Shown: positions 1-12,618, counted from the stretch's first letter. The stretch is 64,000 bases of DNA from Neocallimastix lanati (nom. inval.) (GCA_016946835.1 JACVTC010000133.1:167001-231000); one strand, 5' to 3'. A program made the numbers and translations. The notes: generated by a model not told the origin, from the sequence alone.

Positions 1-540
1 TAATTTTTTTTTTTTTTTTTTTTTTTTTGGTAACATTTTAAACTTTATTAAATATAATAAATTATACCAAATATGCAAAATTTATCCATATTAAAATTAA
101 ATCTTTAAAAATAAAAAAAAGGGATTATTATTATTATTAAAATTTCAAATAGTTATCATTATAAAATTTTTATTATTTAATTACTCCATATGTTGCTACT
201 TAAATTTATTGTAAATTTTATTATTGATACTATTTTATAATTTTATAATAATAATAAAAAATAAAAAATAAATAATGATAATAAAAAACAACAAATTAAT
301 AATAATAATAAAAAAAAAATTAATAATAATAATAAAAAAAAAATTAATAATAATAATAAAAAAAAAATTAATAATAATAATGAAAAAAATTAATAATGAA
401 AAAAAATTAATAATAAAATTAATAATTATAAAAAAATTAATAATAATAAAAAAATTATTAATAATAAAAAAATTATTAATAATAAAAAAATTAATAATTA
501 ATATGATTTTTATTTAAATATAAAAATACTTTGTGGAATT
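1..540. other. AT-rich non-coding, low complexity
   Basis: A long T tract opens the window. From about 275 to 500 lies a degenerate array of AATAATAA-type units that stays open in one frame only because it lacks stops. The encoded Lys/Ile/Asn string has no protein-like variation. I see no gene here. Confidence 0.8.
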
Positions 541-815
541 AACGATTTATACTCGTTCTTTTACTAATTTTCTTGAAATTAGTAAGAAAGATTGTAAGTT
601 TTAAGAGAAGAAGATTTATGATAGTCCTTTATATCATCGAAGATATAAGGGAAGTCCAGGTGGGTATAAAAATAAACATCAGGTAAAAGCGAGTGACTTA
701 GAGCAATGGAAGAATTATATATAGTAAGCGATAGATAATTAAGAAAGGCAGATTAAGAAGCATTAAACTGTATTCTCTTATCGAGAAACCATTGGAAGCT
801 AACGTTTAACCATTT
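541..815 (+). pseudogene. Unidentified coding-like island, decayed
   Basis: This stretch is clearly richer in G and C than its flanks. One plus-strand frame, starting near 543, reads like ordinary protein (for example SPLYHRRYKGSPGGYKNKHQ, then a piece ending DLEQWKNYI) but is interrupted several times. I do not recognise the family. It could be the remnant of a host gene or of a mobile element. A structured RNA is an alternative, though the codon-like pattern argues against it. Confidence 0.35.
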
Positions 816-1689
816 TTTTGAGTTCTAAATCCTATTTTTTTAACATTTATAATTTTATTCATAATTATGAATTAATTATAATGAAAATAATAATGATAAT
901 AATAGTAATTTTTATATATTTTTAAATATTTTGATGTTTTTAATTTATTGTGTTCCTGAGAAAAATAATTTACTTTATTTTAATATGAAATATATATATA
1001 TATTTTTTTTCTGTATAATTTATAAAATATAAAAATATAATTTTTAATATGACAAACAAATTTTTAAATAATAAACTATAAATAAATAAATAAATAAATA
1101 AATAATAAATTAAAAAAAAAATAATTTCAATTAATATCAATTTTTATAAAAATAAATATAAATTATTTATTAAATATTAATTTTTATAAAAATAAATATA
1201 AATTTTTTATTAAATACGGTCAGCAAAAAGTTTAATTTCTATAATTATTATTTAATATTCTAATAAATTAATAATTAATATTAAGTTTATCGAAATTAAA
1301 TTTATAAAAATATTAAAAATATTAGATATATTAAATATTTTTGTGGAATTAATTGTCAAATTTTATCAAATAAATAATAATAATTAATTTCAGAAAATAA
1401 AATTAAAATAAAAAAAAAAAATACAAATTATTTTATTATTATTATTTATTATTATAATTATTATTATTAATAATAATTTTAAATAGTGGATAAATAAATA
1501 AATATATAATTAACAAGGTTATTAAATTAATTTATTTAATTATTTATTTTTTAAATTTAAATTATTATTATTTTAACAAACTAATTATACAATTTATCAA
1601 TTTATTATAATTTATTATTTATCATTCATTATTTATTATATATTCAATTATTTATTATTCAATTATTTATTATTCAATTATTTATTATT
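816..1689. other. AT-rich intergenic, nothing seen
   Basis: A/T homopolymers and ATAA/ATTT simple repeats. A 45-bp segment around 1127-1205 is repeated twice in direct orientation. No coding pattern in six frames beyond low-complexity shadows. Confidence 0.7.
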
Positions 1690-2830
1690 TATTATTTTAT
1701 TTTATTTTATTCAATCTGTATTTTATTTTCATACTAAATATTTTATTTTATTTTATTTTATTCAATCTGTATTTTATTTTCATACTAAATATTTTATTTT
1801 ATTTTATTTTATTCAATCTGTATTTTATTTTCATACTAAATATTTTATTTTATTTTATTTTATTTTTATTAATATTTTGATATTTTATAATATTTTATTT
1901 TTATTTTATTTTATTTTATTTTATTTTATTCAATCTGTACTTTATATTCATATTTCAACTATTTATTTTATTTTATTTTATTCAATCTGTACTTTATATT
2001 CATATTTCAACTATTTATTTTATTTTATTTTATTCAATCTGTATTTTATATTTATATTTCAACTATATATTTTATTTTATTTTATTTTATTCAATCTGTA
2101 CTTTATATTCATATTTCAACTATTTATTTTATTTTAATCAATCTGTACTTTATATTTATATTTCAACTATATATTTTATTTTATTTTATTTTATTCAATC
2201 TGTACTTTATATTTATATTTCAACTATATATTTTATTTTATTCTATTTTATTCAATCTGTACTTTATATTTATATTTCAACTATATATTTTATTTTATTT
2301 TATTTTATTCAATCTGTACTTTATATTTATATTTCAACTATATATTTTATTTTATTTTATTTTATTCAATCTGTACTTTATATTCATATTTCAACTATTT
2401 ATTTTATTTTATTCAATCTGTACTTTATATTTATATTTCAACTATATATTTTATTTTATTTTATTTTATTCAATCTGTACTTTATATTTATATTTCAACT
2501 ATATATTTTATTTTATTTTATTTTATTCAATCTGTACTTTATATTTATATTTCAACTATATATTTTATTTTATTTTATTTTATTCAATCTGTACTTTATA
2601 TTTATATTTCAACTATATATTTTATTTTATTTTATTTTATTCAATCTGTATTTTATTTTCATACTAAATATTTTATTTTATTTTATTTTATTCAATCTGT
2701 ATTTTATTTTCATACTAAATATTTTATTTTATTTTATTTTATTCAATCTGTATTTTATTTTCATACTAAATATTTTATTTTATTTTATTTTATTCAATCT
2801 GTACTTTATATTCATATTTCTACTATTTAT
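1690..2830. repeat. AT minisatellite, 47-57 bp unit
   Basis: About twenty tandem units, each made of a variable (TTTTA)n spacer plus a fixed core around TTCAATCTGTACTTTATA followed by TATTTCAACTAT. The interval between cores is 52 bp at 1931, 1983 and 2035, then about 57 bp, depending on the number of TTTTA steps. Two core variants alternate in blocks: one with TATTTCAACTAT at both the middle and most of the array, and one with TTTTCATACTAAAT at both ends. The same core recurs inverted at 54.1 kb. Confidence 0.9.
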
Positions 2831-3624
2831 TTTCTTTTATTTTATTTTATTTTTATTAATATTTTGATAATTTATAATATTTTATTTTATTATTTAATTT
2901 TATTTTATATTAATTATATTTATCATAAATATTAAAAAAAAAAAATTTTGAAGATTCAAATAAATAAATAAAATAAAGTTATGATTCATTATTATAGCCC
3001 AATAAATTTTAAGATATTTATTAAATTTTTAAAATTTTAATATGTTTAATTAAAAAAAAACTTTTTTTTTATATAAATTTATCATTCATATAATTATAAA
3101 TATTAAAGTTTTTTTTTTTCTTGAAACAGTTAAAAAAAAAAAAAACGGCAATTTATTTATTATTATTATTAATATTTAAATACCGCATATAATATATATT
3201 ATATTTTTTAAAAATATATAAATATACATTTTTTTTTTTTATTTTTTTAAACAATTATTGTATTTATTTGTATATAAATCTTTCTAATTTTATTTATTAA
3301 ATTATTAAATTTATATTTTTAAAAAGTTATTTTATTATAATAAAAATATTGAAAAATATAATAATAATACCATGAAATATTGTAAGTCATTATTTGATGA
3401 ATTTTATAATATTAAATTTGAAATTATAAAATTATATTTTAAATATATATATATGAATAAATAGAATAATAATAATAAATAATAATAATAATAAAAAGTA
3501 TTCAATTTTGATTTAATTTTTTTATAAATTAAAATTTAAAAATAAAAAAAAATTTTTTTATATGTTTTATAAAAATATAATATAATTTATATAGCATTGA
3601 AATCTGTTTTATTTTTAATTGTAG
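2831..3624. other. AT-rich 5' flank of the EEP-jacalin gene
   Basis: Homopolymer-rich. A possible first exon sits at 3372, where an ATG is followed ten bases later by a textbook GTAAGT donor. Its phase does not match the frame required by the acceptor TTGTAG at 3624, so I do not join them. The true start of the downstream gene is unresolved. Confidence 0.6.
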
Positions 3625-4987
3625 ATTATCAATAAATAAAATTAAATGTGAAAATGAAAAAAGATATAACAATTATTATAATTCCTACATACCAGGGAAC
3701 TTTACTGAAAATAATATAAGATATGACCAACCAAATTCTCAAACTTATGGTTCTTTCACTATTTTAAGTTATAATGTTGGTGGATTACCTGCTATTATTT
3801 CAAGTAGTTCTCCTGCTGAATATACCCATCAAATTAGTCCCAAATTAAATAAGTATGATATTGTTAACGTACAGGAAGATTTTGGTTATAATGATGAACT
3901 TACATCTATGCTTGATTTTCCATATCAAACTGAATTCTCTGGAAATGTTCCATTTGGTAATGGTTTAATGACTTTTTCAAAATTTCCATTATGTTTAACG
4001 ACTAAAATTGCTTGGGAAAAAACACATGGTTTCATTAGTGATGGTGCTGATCAAATGATTCCAAAGGGTTTCACCTTTGCTTCAGTAGAAATTAGACCAG
4101 GCTACTTTATTGATATTTATAATATACATACTGATGCTGATACTGATGAAGAATCACTTGCTGCTAGACGTTCTAACATGGCTCAACTTGCAGCTTATAT
4201 TAACACCAGATCTGCCGGCAAAGCAGTTATTGTTTTCGGTGATACTAATTCAAGATACACCAGAGAAGGAGATAACTTTGATGAATCCGTTTTAAAACCA
4301 TGTAATTTAAAGGATGCGTGGGTTCAAAATGTAATGGGAGGCGTTGCTCCACCAAAAGGAGAATCCCTTATGGTTGACCGTTTAGGACAAAAGGGTGAAG
4401 TTGTTGATAAAATTTGGTTCCGCAGTGGAAAGAATATTGAAATCAATGCAGCTACTTTTGAATTACTTCAAACAGAGTTTACAGATGCTCAAGGTAATCA
4501 ACTTTCAGATCATTATCCAATTACTTCTAGAATTGATTTTAAGTTAATTGAAAACTTCCATACAACAGATACATTTGGTGGTAAAGGTGGACAAGGATTC
4601 TCATTCCTTGAAAAAATTACTGATAATAGATTACCAATTAGTGTTACTATTTCATCAGGAGATAGAATTGATAGAGTTGGATTTACATATGTAGGAAGTG
4701 GACTTGTTACAGCAGGAGGAAATGGAGGTAAAGAACAAACTTATGTTTTCAAAGAAGGAGAGTACATCTCTTCTATGACTGTTTCTAAAGCTACAAAGAA
4801 TATCCTTAGTTCTAATCGTATTAGTTATATTAGTCTTGTTACCAATTTAGGTAATGTTATATCTGCTGGTAATTATAATGATGACTCGATGTATTTCAAA
4901 CCACCAGAGGGTTATGCTATCACTGGTTTTATTGGGTCTGCTGAAGATGAAATTGATAGAATTGGCTGTATCTATCAAAAATTATAA
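3625..4987 (+). CDS. EEP-fold hydrolase with C-terminal jacalin-like lectin domain (5' end uncertain)
   Basis: The frame is open from the acceptor at 3624 to TAA at 4987, about 453 residues; the first in-frame ATG is at 3908, but homology clearly starts upstream, at ILSYNVGGLP. The first two thirds have the DNase I-like/endonuclease-exonuclease-phosphatase signatures: SYNVGG, VQED with the metal-binding Glu, NIHTDAD with a catalytic His, GDTNSRY, and LSDHYPI with the terminal Asp-His. The last ~140 residues form a jacalin-like beta-prism: the FGGKGGQGF start, GGNGG, GEYISSM, a LVTNLGN strand and a GFIGSAEDEIDRIG end. The combination suggests a sugar-targeted phosphodiesterase or phosphatase (sphingomyelinase-like or nuclease-like). 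The substrate cannot be read from sequence. No signal peptide is visible in this exon; one could lie in a missing first exon. Codon use is markedly less AT-biased than the flanks, so the gene looks intact. Confidence 0.85.
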
Positions 4988-5730
4988 ATAATTAAATCAA
5001 AATATTTAAATATTTAAATATTTAAATATTTATAATTATTTATGATAATCTTTTTATTTTACTTTATATATATATTTTTTATTATTAATTTATTAAAAAA
5101 AAAAAAAAAAAAAAAAAATTACTCTATTGCTTTAAGTTTTATTTTTATTTTACTTTTTCTTTATTATGAACTATATATATTATTTCACATGTAATATAAA
5201 TAATATTAATATTAATAATAATAACATATATATATATATTATAAAAAAATGATGTTTATTTTTTTTATTAAATTAATGAACATGATATACATAAAATATA
5301 AAGGAAAATATCATTTGGTATATCTGTAAAATATTTATTTATAAATAAAATAAATTTTATTTTTTCATTGTTTCAATTTAAAAATTAAAGAATTATTATT
5401 ACAATTTCAATATTTGGATTTCGTTATTTTTTATTAAATTATAATAACATTGTTTCTTTTTTATTTTTAATAATTAAAATTTAAAATAGTATTTTTGAGA
5501 ATATTTATAAATTTAAATATATATTATAGGTAATAAAATGAATGAAATATAGGGTAAAGGAGTTGAATAATAAACAGGACAAAAATTTTTAAATAGTATT
5601 AAATCACTTATATTGAATAATATTAATTATAAAATAATTATTTTTAAATATTTTCATTATATAATTTTAATTTTTATTTTATTTAAAATATTTTTTATAC
5701 CTTTTATATATATTTTTTATTTTAATATAT
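4988..5730. other. AT-rich intergenic between convergent genes
   Basis: Holds an A22 tract at about 5096 and TA repeats. The genes on either side converge on it. No coding signal seen. Confidence 0.65.
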
Positions 5731-6194
5731 TTATGATTCCCAATGATGTGGACTATTTTTCCAGGTCCATGGAGGGTTGATGGAAAAGGAATAACCTATA
5801 TCAGGTGTACTAATTACAGCTTTCTGTGATTCTGATGATAATCGATGGTTATCCTTTCTAAAGTGGCTTCTAGTACGAAGAGTGAAAACTGGAATACTGG
5901 AATACTGTAGAAAGTGAACCTGATGTTTTATTGTTTTATATTGTTTTAAACTGGATATATAGTAACATTGGAGTTATATAATTAATAATATCATTTAGTT
6001 TCTACATATTATCATTGTAATGAATCTATTGTATTTTTTACTTTAGCATTATTTTGTATATGTATCTTTCTATAGTATTATTTATACTTTCATGTAGCTA
6101 TTGTAAAATGGAAATGTAGGAGATTGATTCACTCCAAAGCTTGTGTTTAAGACTTTATTTAACGGGTGGGAATCTTTTTTATAGTCTTTCTCTA
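5731..6194 (-). CDS. Last two exons of an unidentified protein gene
   Basis: Reading the minus strand through splice sites gives two coding exons. Exon A runs from about 6194 to 6088: acceptor ATATAAG, then a frame containing DSHPLNKVLNTSFGVNQSPT and ending SYMK, donor GTATAA. Exon B runs from 5904 to 5731: acceptor TTCTACAG, with a frame containing VFTLRTRSHFRKDNHRLSSE, DIGYSFSINPPWTW and a final SPHHWES before TAA. Both junctions are in phase 0. The DNA here is strikingly less AT-rich than its flanks. I do not recognise the protein. The C terminus is rich in Trp, His and Pro. Upstream exons are not visible before the LINE at 6673, so the gene may have been truncated by that insertion, or its 5' exons may be too short to see. 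Confidence 0.5.
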
Positions 6195-6672
6195 CTTATA
6201 TTTTTTCTTTTTAAATATACTTTTAGCTAATTTATGATTATTCAACAGAAACTTTTTAACATCTTAAAGCGCTTTATTAATTGAAAGAATTACAATCAGT
6301 CAAAAGATAAAAAGAAACAATTATTTATTTTAACAATATATACAAGTAATTTTGTATCAATAAATTTCTAACCCTTGAACAAATTTATAAATATTATATC
6401 AGTAATACCGGATAAAATCAATTATTTACAAAATCTAAAATCTATTAAATCATCAAGAACAATTATATATTTCAAGCTTTCAAATATTTAAAATATTTTT
6501 TATTTACTATTTAAAGGAAATTTACTTTTTCTTTTATTTTTTATTTTATTTTATTATATATATATATAAAAAAAAAAAAAAAAATTTTTTTTATCTATTT
6601 TTTTTATTATTTTTATTATTTTTTATTTTTTATTCTATTCTTATTTTATTTTATTTTTTAAGCTTTCTTGAA
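6195..6672. other. AT-rich gap between unknown gene and LINE
   Basis: Slightly mixed base composition from 6240 to 6440 on both strands but no convincing exon. From 6480 the DNA is T-rich simple sequence up to the LINE coding start. The 5' end of the LINE must lie in this stretch but has no visible boundary. Confidence 0.5.
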
Positions 6673-7977
6673 ATGAATAATACTTCTTCAAACTCAGCAA
6701 CTATACCTGTTTTGCGGCGTGGCCTTCGAAGATACGATATTCAGAATAAAGATTTCATTCTTATCTTTATTCATGATCTTCAATCATGGTCTGTTAGTAA
6801 ACTTTGGGAATTTCTTAGTAAACGTATTTCCAATTGCAATAAAATTGTTCATGGAATTACAAAAAAACACACACCTAATATGGAAAATTACTTTATTTTA
6901 AGGATAAACTATGATAAACCCACTTATTACCTAAATATTTTATTTCTTCTTACCCATTACCTTCCAATCTATAAAATTAATTGGATCCAAACCAACATAA
7001 TCAGAATTTTCAGTGAAGTTAAGAAATTTAACAACAAATTTTCTTCTTTTGAAACTAAATCAATGGTTAAAGATTTTCTTTATAGTAGTATTTACTCACC
7101 GTCTACTCAGTTCTTTAATCTTTGTGTCAATTGGAACATTAATGGATGGAGTGATGAAAATTGTGATGGTATTAGATACTTTAATGAAATTTTTAAACCT
7201 ATTTGCATTTGCCTGCAAGAGGTTGGTAATAGCCAATACCTTAATGTACATTCAAATAATTACCCATTTCTTTGTCATTATAATACAATTTTACGAAAAT
7301 CTAATCCAAATATACCCGGTATGAGAGGTCTTAGTATAAGTGTACATCGTTCATGTTCATTTTCTCCTGATCCTTTTGAATATAAGTATATCATTTCTGT
7401 CAACATTACTTCTTTTTGGAGAATTAAATGCACTATTGGTAATATTTATGTTCCTACGGTCACTCATAAGGAAGAAAGAAAGAAAGCCTTTTCAGAAATT
7501 ACTAATTGGATAAAGAAACATACTAATACACCTTCTATTCTTGTAGGTGACTTTAATATGCTAAATCCCAATTAGATAGTTTACTTAATAAATCATCTCA
7601 TAAGTGGTTCACTAAAAACTTATTAGGTCTCGAGTTCATATGGGCTCGGGATGGTAGATCGTCTTGTATTGATCATGTTTTATTTAATTGTAAAATGAAA
7701 GAATACATTAATAAGGTATCTGTTTGTAGTACATTCAATGATATATCTGACCACTTCCCTCTTATCCTTTCCTGTAAGAAAGATGACTCAGAAGGTTTTC
7801 GTGCTCCTACTCCTTCTAGAAGATTCAAATGGTCCCAACACATGTGTAAGGAAAAGCAAAATGAAATATTCTCAAGTAACTACTTCTCAATTCTTCTTAA
7901 TGAATTTGATGATAATGAAGAACTAAGTTCTAATGAAATGGTCAATAAATTTATAGAAACAGCTAATAAAAGTTGGT
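6673..7977 (+). pseudogene. LINE endonuclease region
   Basis: The first 300 codons (6673-7575) carry an uncharacterised N-terminal segment and then the endonuclease: CVNWNINGW with the first metal-binding Asn, CICLQEVGNSQ with the Glu, GNIYVPT, and LVGDFNM with Asp/Asn. After a one-base shift near 7561 the frame continues and includes the substrate-loop region and NDISDHFPLIL, the terminal Asp-His pair. All expected active-site residues of the AP-like endonuclease are therefore present, although split over two frames. The endonuclease nicks the target DNA that primes reverse transcription in this element class. Confidence 0.85.
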
Positions 7978-8736
7978 GATAAAGTTCATGCTAGGGTTCC
8001 TTGTGATCTTAAAGGCTCAGCTTTCCACTGCCCTTATTATATCAAGAAACTTTCTCATGAAAAACATGTTGCATTTAATAAAATCAAAAATTTTTCTTTA
8101 GGTTCTAATCTTGAAAAGCTTGATGAATTTTTAAATTTGTTTCGTGAATATAAAAATATATGTGCTAAAGTCTGGTTAATTAAGTTTTCTATTAAATTAA
8201 AACAATTTCATTAGTCAATAGAATCTGCATGTAATGATTTTCGTAATAAAAATGCTAGAAGTGCTTGGTTAAAATTAAAGAAGCTATCTCACCCTATGTA
8301 CTCTAATTCTATTTCGTCAAGTGTTTTAAAGGACAAGCAGGGTAACTTTTTATTTTCTTATTCGGATCAATTAAATCGATTTGCTGATAATTACAGTGAA
8401 CTAGCTTCTGATGTTACTCAACACAGTTTGGATTATGAATACTGGGTATGTTTATTTGGAACTAATCCTAATAATAAATCTTACTTGGGATATTAATGAT
8501 TCTATTACTATGGAAGAAATTCAAAACACTGTGCTTGAAATGAAAAATAATAAAGCTCCTGGACCCGATGGTATTCCGATTGAATTTTTTTTAAAGCCTT
8601 CTTTAGTAGATCTGATTTATCCAATAATCAAGATGATTCTTCAGTTGATCACTACTCTAAGTGTGCTAAATGTTTACTTTCATTATTTAACAAAATCTGG
8701 GATGGTGATTTCCCTGAAGAGTAGAATTCGGCTTCT

Positions 8737-10605
8737 ATAATATCAATTCCAAAAAAAGGAGATCTTTCGGATTGTAATAATTATCGTGGTATTTCTCTTA
8801 TAAATGTTGGCTTAAAAATTATTTCAAAGATTGTTACTAATAGAATTGCTAAATATGCCCTTGAACATAAATTTGTTAGACCTGAACAATTTGGATTTAG
8901 AAATAAAGAAGAATGCATAAGTTTATATATTTCAATTAGAGAGATATATCAAAGAAGAAAATTTCAAGGAAATTTTACTTATCTTACTTTTCTCGATCTT
9001 AAAAAAGCCTATGATTCAGTACCTATCTTTAATATTTTGACCAAATTATATAACTTAGGAATTAGAGATAAATGTCATCTGTTTTTAAAGAATCTTTATC
9101 TATCCTCTATAGCTCGTGCTTTTTTTAATGGTAATCTCTCAGAAGAATTTTCGATTAATCGTGGTGTTAGACAAGGATACCCTCTATCTTCTATTTTATT
9201 CAATTTGCTCATTAATGATGTACTGGATAATTGTAATAAGTATGGTGTATATTTAGATTCTCAATATTGTTGTGGTGGACTTTTTGCGGATGATATTGTT
9301 TTAGTTGCTCCATCTAAACAAGCTCATAAGAAAATTTTAAATAAAGTTCATGAATGGGCTATTAAAAATGAAATGACTTTTGGAATTAATAAGTGTGCTA
9401 CTCTTGTTGTAAAACCGATTAACTTTGTTAAACCGATAAACTATGAAGATCCATCTTTCTTTATTGGTAGTAACAAATTACCTAAAACTGACAACTATGC
9501 TTATCTTGGTATTCCTTTTGATGAATCTTTATCATTGAAACCTATACAATCCAAATTAAACAGTAATTTAAATGTCAAGTTAAATTTGTACTTTCGATTT
9601 CTTATTAATAGATCTATTCCTCTCCAATTGAAGAAATATGTTTTAATTTCGTTTATTCTTAGTCTTGTTATATATTATGCTCCTCTCTATGGTTCAAATA
9701 AGAGCAGATGTTCTAAAGCTCAAAAAATTATTATTAATAGAGGACTTTATTGGAGTTATGGATTTAAATCTCGCAATTCTTCTGTTAGTCTCTATGATAT
9801 TACTCGTGAATTGAGAATACCTCCCTTCAAACCCTCAAAAGCTAAAAAAGCAATTATTTACAAGGAGAATGATTTTGGATTTATTTCAGAAATCAGAAAC
9901 TTAAAATTTCAATATCATAAGTATCAAATGGGATTCTTTTGGATTTCACGAATTAGGTGTGGCTTTAAATTTGACATTAGTATTTCCATTAAAAGAAAAA
10001 TCGTCTCAGATGATTGCCTTAAATGTTGCTCATGTTGTGGTGTTAGTGTACCTAGCTTTTCTCACTGGATCTTTGCCTGTAAAGAATTGGAAAATTTCAA
10101 AAATAAATCTTTACCTTTTCTAGATGATCTCTTTTTGAAGTTTGCAATGATAATTGAACAAAAATCCTTGGATGTTTCTTTAGATTCAGAAAAGGATTAT
10201 GATAATAATATTTATTATTATATATTGAGTGCTCTTCTTAATGGGCGTTCAATATATTCAAAAATTAAAGTTAATGATGGGGAACAAAGACAATTAGTTG
10301 ACAACATTTTTAAACAAAGTTCAACTTCGTCAACTGTTCCGTATTTTGTGGGGATTGCGGAGTTTCTAACAAACGTAATACCATTAATTTGTCGATCTTT
10401 TAGTTTGATGATGAAATGGTATTCCGTTGAATCTACCGTTACCAAGAGCGTTGACGTCGAAACGATAAGGCATTGATTTTCACCACCAGATACAGATTCG
10501 ATTGATAACACTAATACTGAAATTATTACTCGCAATAATGGGCGTGGTGTTATTATCGAGGAATGGGAAAAGTTAGTGGCTATTGCTTCTAACGCACTTT
10601 TATAA
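8737..10605 (+). pseudogene. LINE reverse transcriptase and C-terminal zinc motif
   Basis: The frame is open from about 8725 to a TGA at 10474 and then continues, in the same frame, to TAA at 10605. Landmarks: NNYRGISLINVGLKI, RPEQFGFRNKEEC, LTFLDLKKAYDSVP (motif A with its Asp), GVRQGYPLSSILFNLLIND (motif B), GGLFADDIVL (motif C with the catalytic Asp pair), then thumb sequence and CSCCG...HWIFAC, the C-terminal zinc motif. Motif 0/1 (NNKAPGPDGIP) lies just upstream, at about 8545, in another frame. Catalytic residues are intact. The ~43 codons after the TGA look like coding sequence, so the TGA is probably a recent C-to-T change. Confidence 0.88.
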
Positions 10606-10727
10606 TTTTATAATATATAATATTTTATTTCATGTATTTTATTTGTTATTTTTTCATTTAATTCAAGTAATTTTATTATTATTATAAATTAAATAAACTT
10701 ATTCTCTAAGTCTAAAAAAAAAAAAAA

Positions 10728-10970
10728 ATATATATATATATATTTATGATGTAATTTTTTATTTATGGTATAATTAATATTAGTATCACTATAAATTATA
10801 ATTAAAAATATAACTTTTAAATATAAATTAGAAATATTATTACATTATTAAACTATTTATAAATTTATATTATTACAAATGAATTAAAATAACGTTTTAA
10901 ATAAATAAAAAATATAAATAATTCTATTTATAATAGAATCCTTATATATAGTATCTAATTAAAAATATAA

Positions 10971-11003
<33 letters not shown>

Positions 11004-12618
11004 TTCACTTGTTTAATAATAATCAAAAATAAATATATTTTTTCCTTTTATTATTAAACATATAACAATTTATTTATTTTCCTTTAAAACTTTGATAATA
11101 CTTTTTATAATTTTATTTATTATTAATTAATATATAAGTCATAAGTCAATGATTATAAACCAAAAATATATTGAATCAATCAAAAAATAATATATTTTTT
11201 TTTTTTTTTTGTTAAAAATATGCAGTATGAAAAAAAAAAAAAATTCTTTTTTTTTTTTTTTTTAATAATTAAAAATAGAAATAACAATTTTATAAGCATA
11301 ATTTATATAAAGTTTTATTACTACTCTTTAATGAGGTTACCTATAATAATTGTAAAATTTTTATTTTATATTATTTTATTTTTTAATTTTTGAAAAAAAA
11401 TTTTATATTCATAATTATGTAAATAGTAAATAAAATAAAATAAATATAGAAAAAAAAAAAAAAAAAAAAAAAAAGAACATCATTAAAATTTAAAATACAA
11501 AGTACAAAGTAAAAATACATAATAAAAAATAAAAAATGAAAAAAAAAATAAAAAAAAAACTGAGAAATAAAAATAAAAAATAAAATATACATTTATCAAA
11601 GTGAAGAAAAAAAGTATAATAGATCTTAAGAGTAATTATAAAATATATTTTTTATAAATTTTTTACTTTAAAAATCTAATGACATAGATATACTATAAAA
11701 GAAAAAAGAATAATATATATATTTACTAGTATATTTGCAAGATACGAACAAAAAAGGCTTAAAATATTGCTTTAATATATGTTTAAAAATATATATATAT
11801 ATTTATATATTTAAAAAAATAAATTTAGCTATAACAATAATAATTTAAACCAATTCTAGGTATTAAAGATAGATATAGTTGTAATATTCTAATAAAATAT
11901 AAGCTTACATTTATTTTATTTTATTTTTTTTATTCAAATAATATATATTAAGTAGTAAAAAAAAAAAAAAAAAAGGGTAAAAGAATATTTATTTTAATGT
12001 TAAATTTTAATCTCTTAATTTTCAGAACATTAAAACAAGAACTAATTATTTCAATAATTTCTTTTATACTAATAATTACTAAATAAATATAACTTTGGAT
12101 TTGTGTAACATAAAATTACTAATTATTTTATGGGAATATTATTATATACATAATAAATTTAGACGTTGAAGAAATAATTAATATTAGAGGAAAATATATA
12201 AATTTAATAATAAACCTAATTTACAAATATGTAGAATTACATATTTGATTTCATATCAAAATGATAGAAATGATAATTAATATAAATTAAAATAAATTTT
12301 CTAATATACACAAAAAAAAAAAAAAAAAAAAAAAACTTTGATCAAGGAATTCGAATCTTCGAAAAACTTTTTAATTATGAGTGTTAAAAAAATAAAAGTA
12401 TTGTAGAATTAACAAAATTTATGTTACATTATAATTAATTTGTATTTCTTTTTTTTTATTAAAAAAAAAACATAACTTATATTAAATTTTAAATTTCAAA
12501 TTTTTTTACCATATATATATATATATTTTTTTTTTTGTTTATTTTTTTATTTATTTTTTTTTATTTATAATTTTTTTTAATTTTATATTAAAATAAAAAA
12601 GAAAAAAAAAAAAAAAAA
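10728..12618. other. AT-rich intergenic, nothing seen
   Basis: Long A and T runs (for example about 10977-11002, 11448-11474 and 12309-12333) and scattered TATA repeats. A small less AT-biased spot near 12335-12370 contains ATTCGAATCTTCGAA but no tRNA fold surrounds it. Low-complexity Phe/Ile frames on the minus strand around 11383-11592 are not genes. Confidence 0.7.

Larger units (their letters stand above)
6673..10727 (+). mobile_element. Non-LTR retrotransposon (LINE) with AP-type endonuclease and RT, broken
   Basis: A single long polyprotein-type frame is recognisable from ATG 6673 to TAA 10605, followed by about 105 bp of 3' UTR and an A14 tail at about 10714-10727. Order: ~140-residue N-terminal region, AP-type endonuclease, linker, reverse transcriptase, and a C-terminal C-x2-C-x8-H-x4-C zinc motif. 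This order matches L1/Tad-like LINEs; no RNase H region is seen. Breaks visible: a frame change near 7561, a change near 7975, an in-frame TAG near 8213, a change between about 8440 and 8490, a frame change in a T8 run near 8586, a TAG near 8722 where Trp is expected, and a TGA at 10474. The few lesions and complete domains imply a fairly young dead copy. Target-site duplications could not be assigned in the AT-rich flanks. Confidence 0.88.

Noticed and set aside
275-517. 80-codon plus-strand frame
   Set aside because: Lys/Ile/Asn string generated by an AATAATA-type repeat; no protein-like variation.
1877-2137. 86-codon frame within the minisatellite
   Set aside because: Direct translation of the TTTTA/CAATCTGTAC array; the frame changes with unit length.
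3372-3387. First exon of the EEP-jacalin gene (ATG plus GTAAGT donor)
   Set aside because: Attractive donor, but it leaves one extra base whereas the downstream exon needs two, so joining would break the frame.
5740-5990. Structured RNA or repeat shared with 600-700
   Set aside because: The only shared string is about ten bases (AACATCAGGT on opposite strands); the minus-strand coding frame explains the 5.7 kb island.
12335-12375. tRNA T-arm from ATTCGAATCTTCGAA
   Set aside because: No D-arm, anticodon arm or acceptor stem in the A-rich flank upstream.
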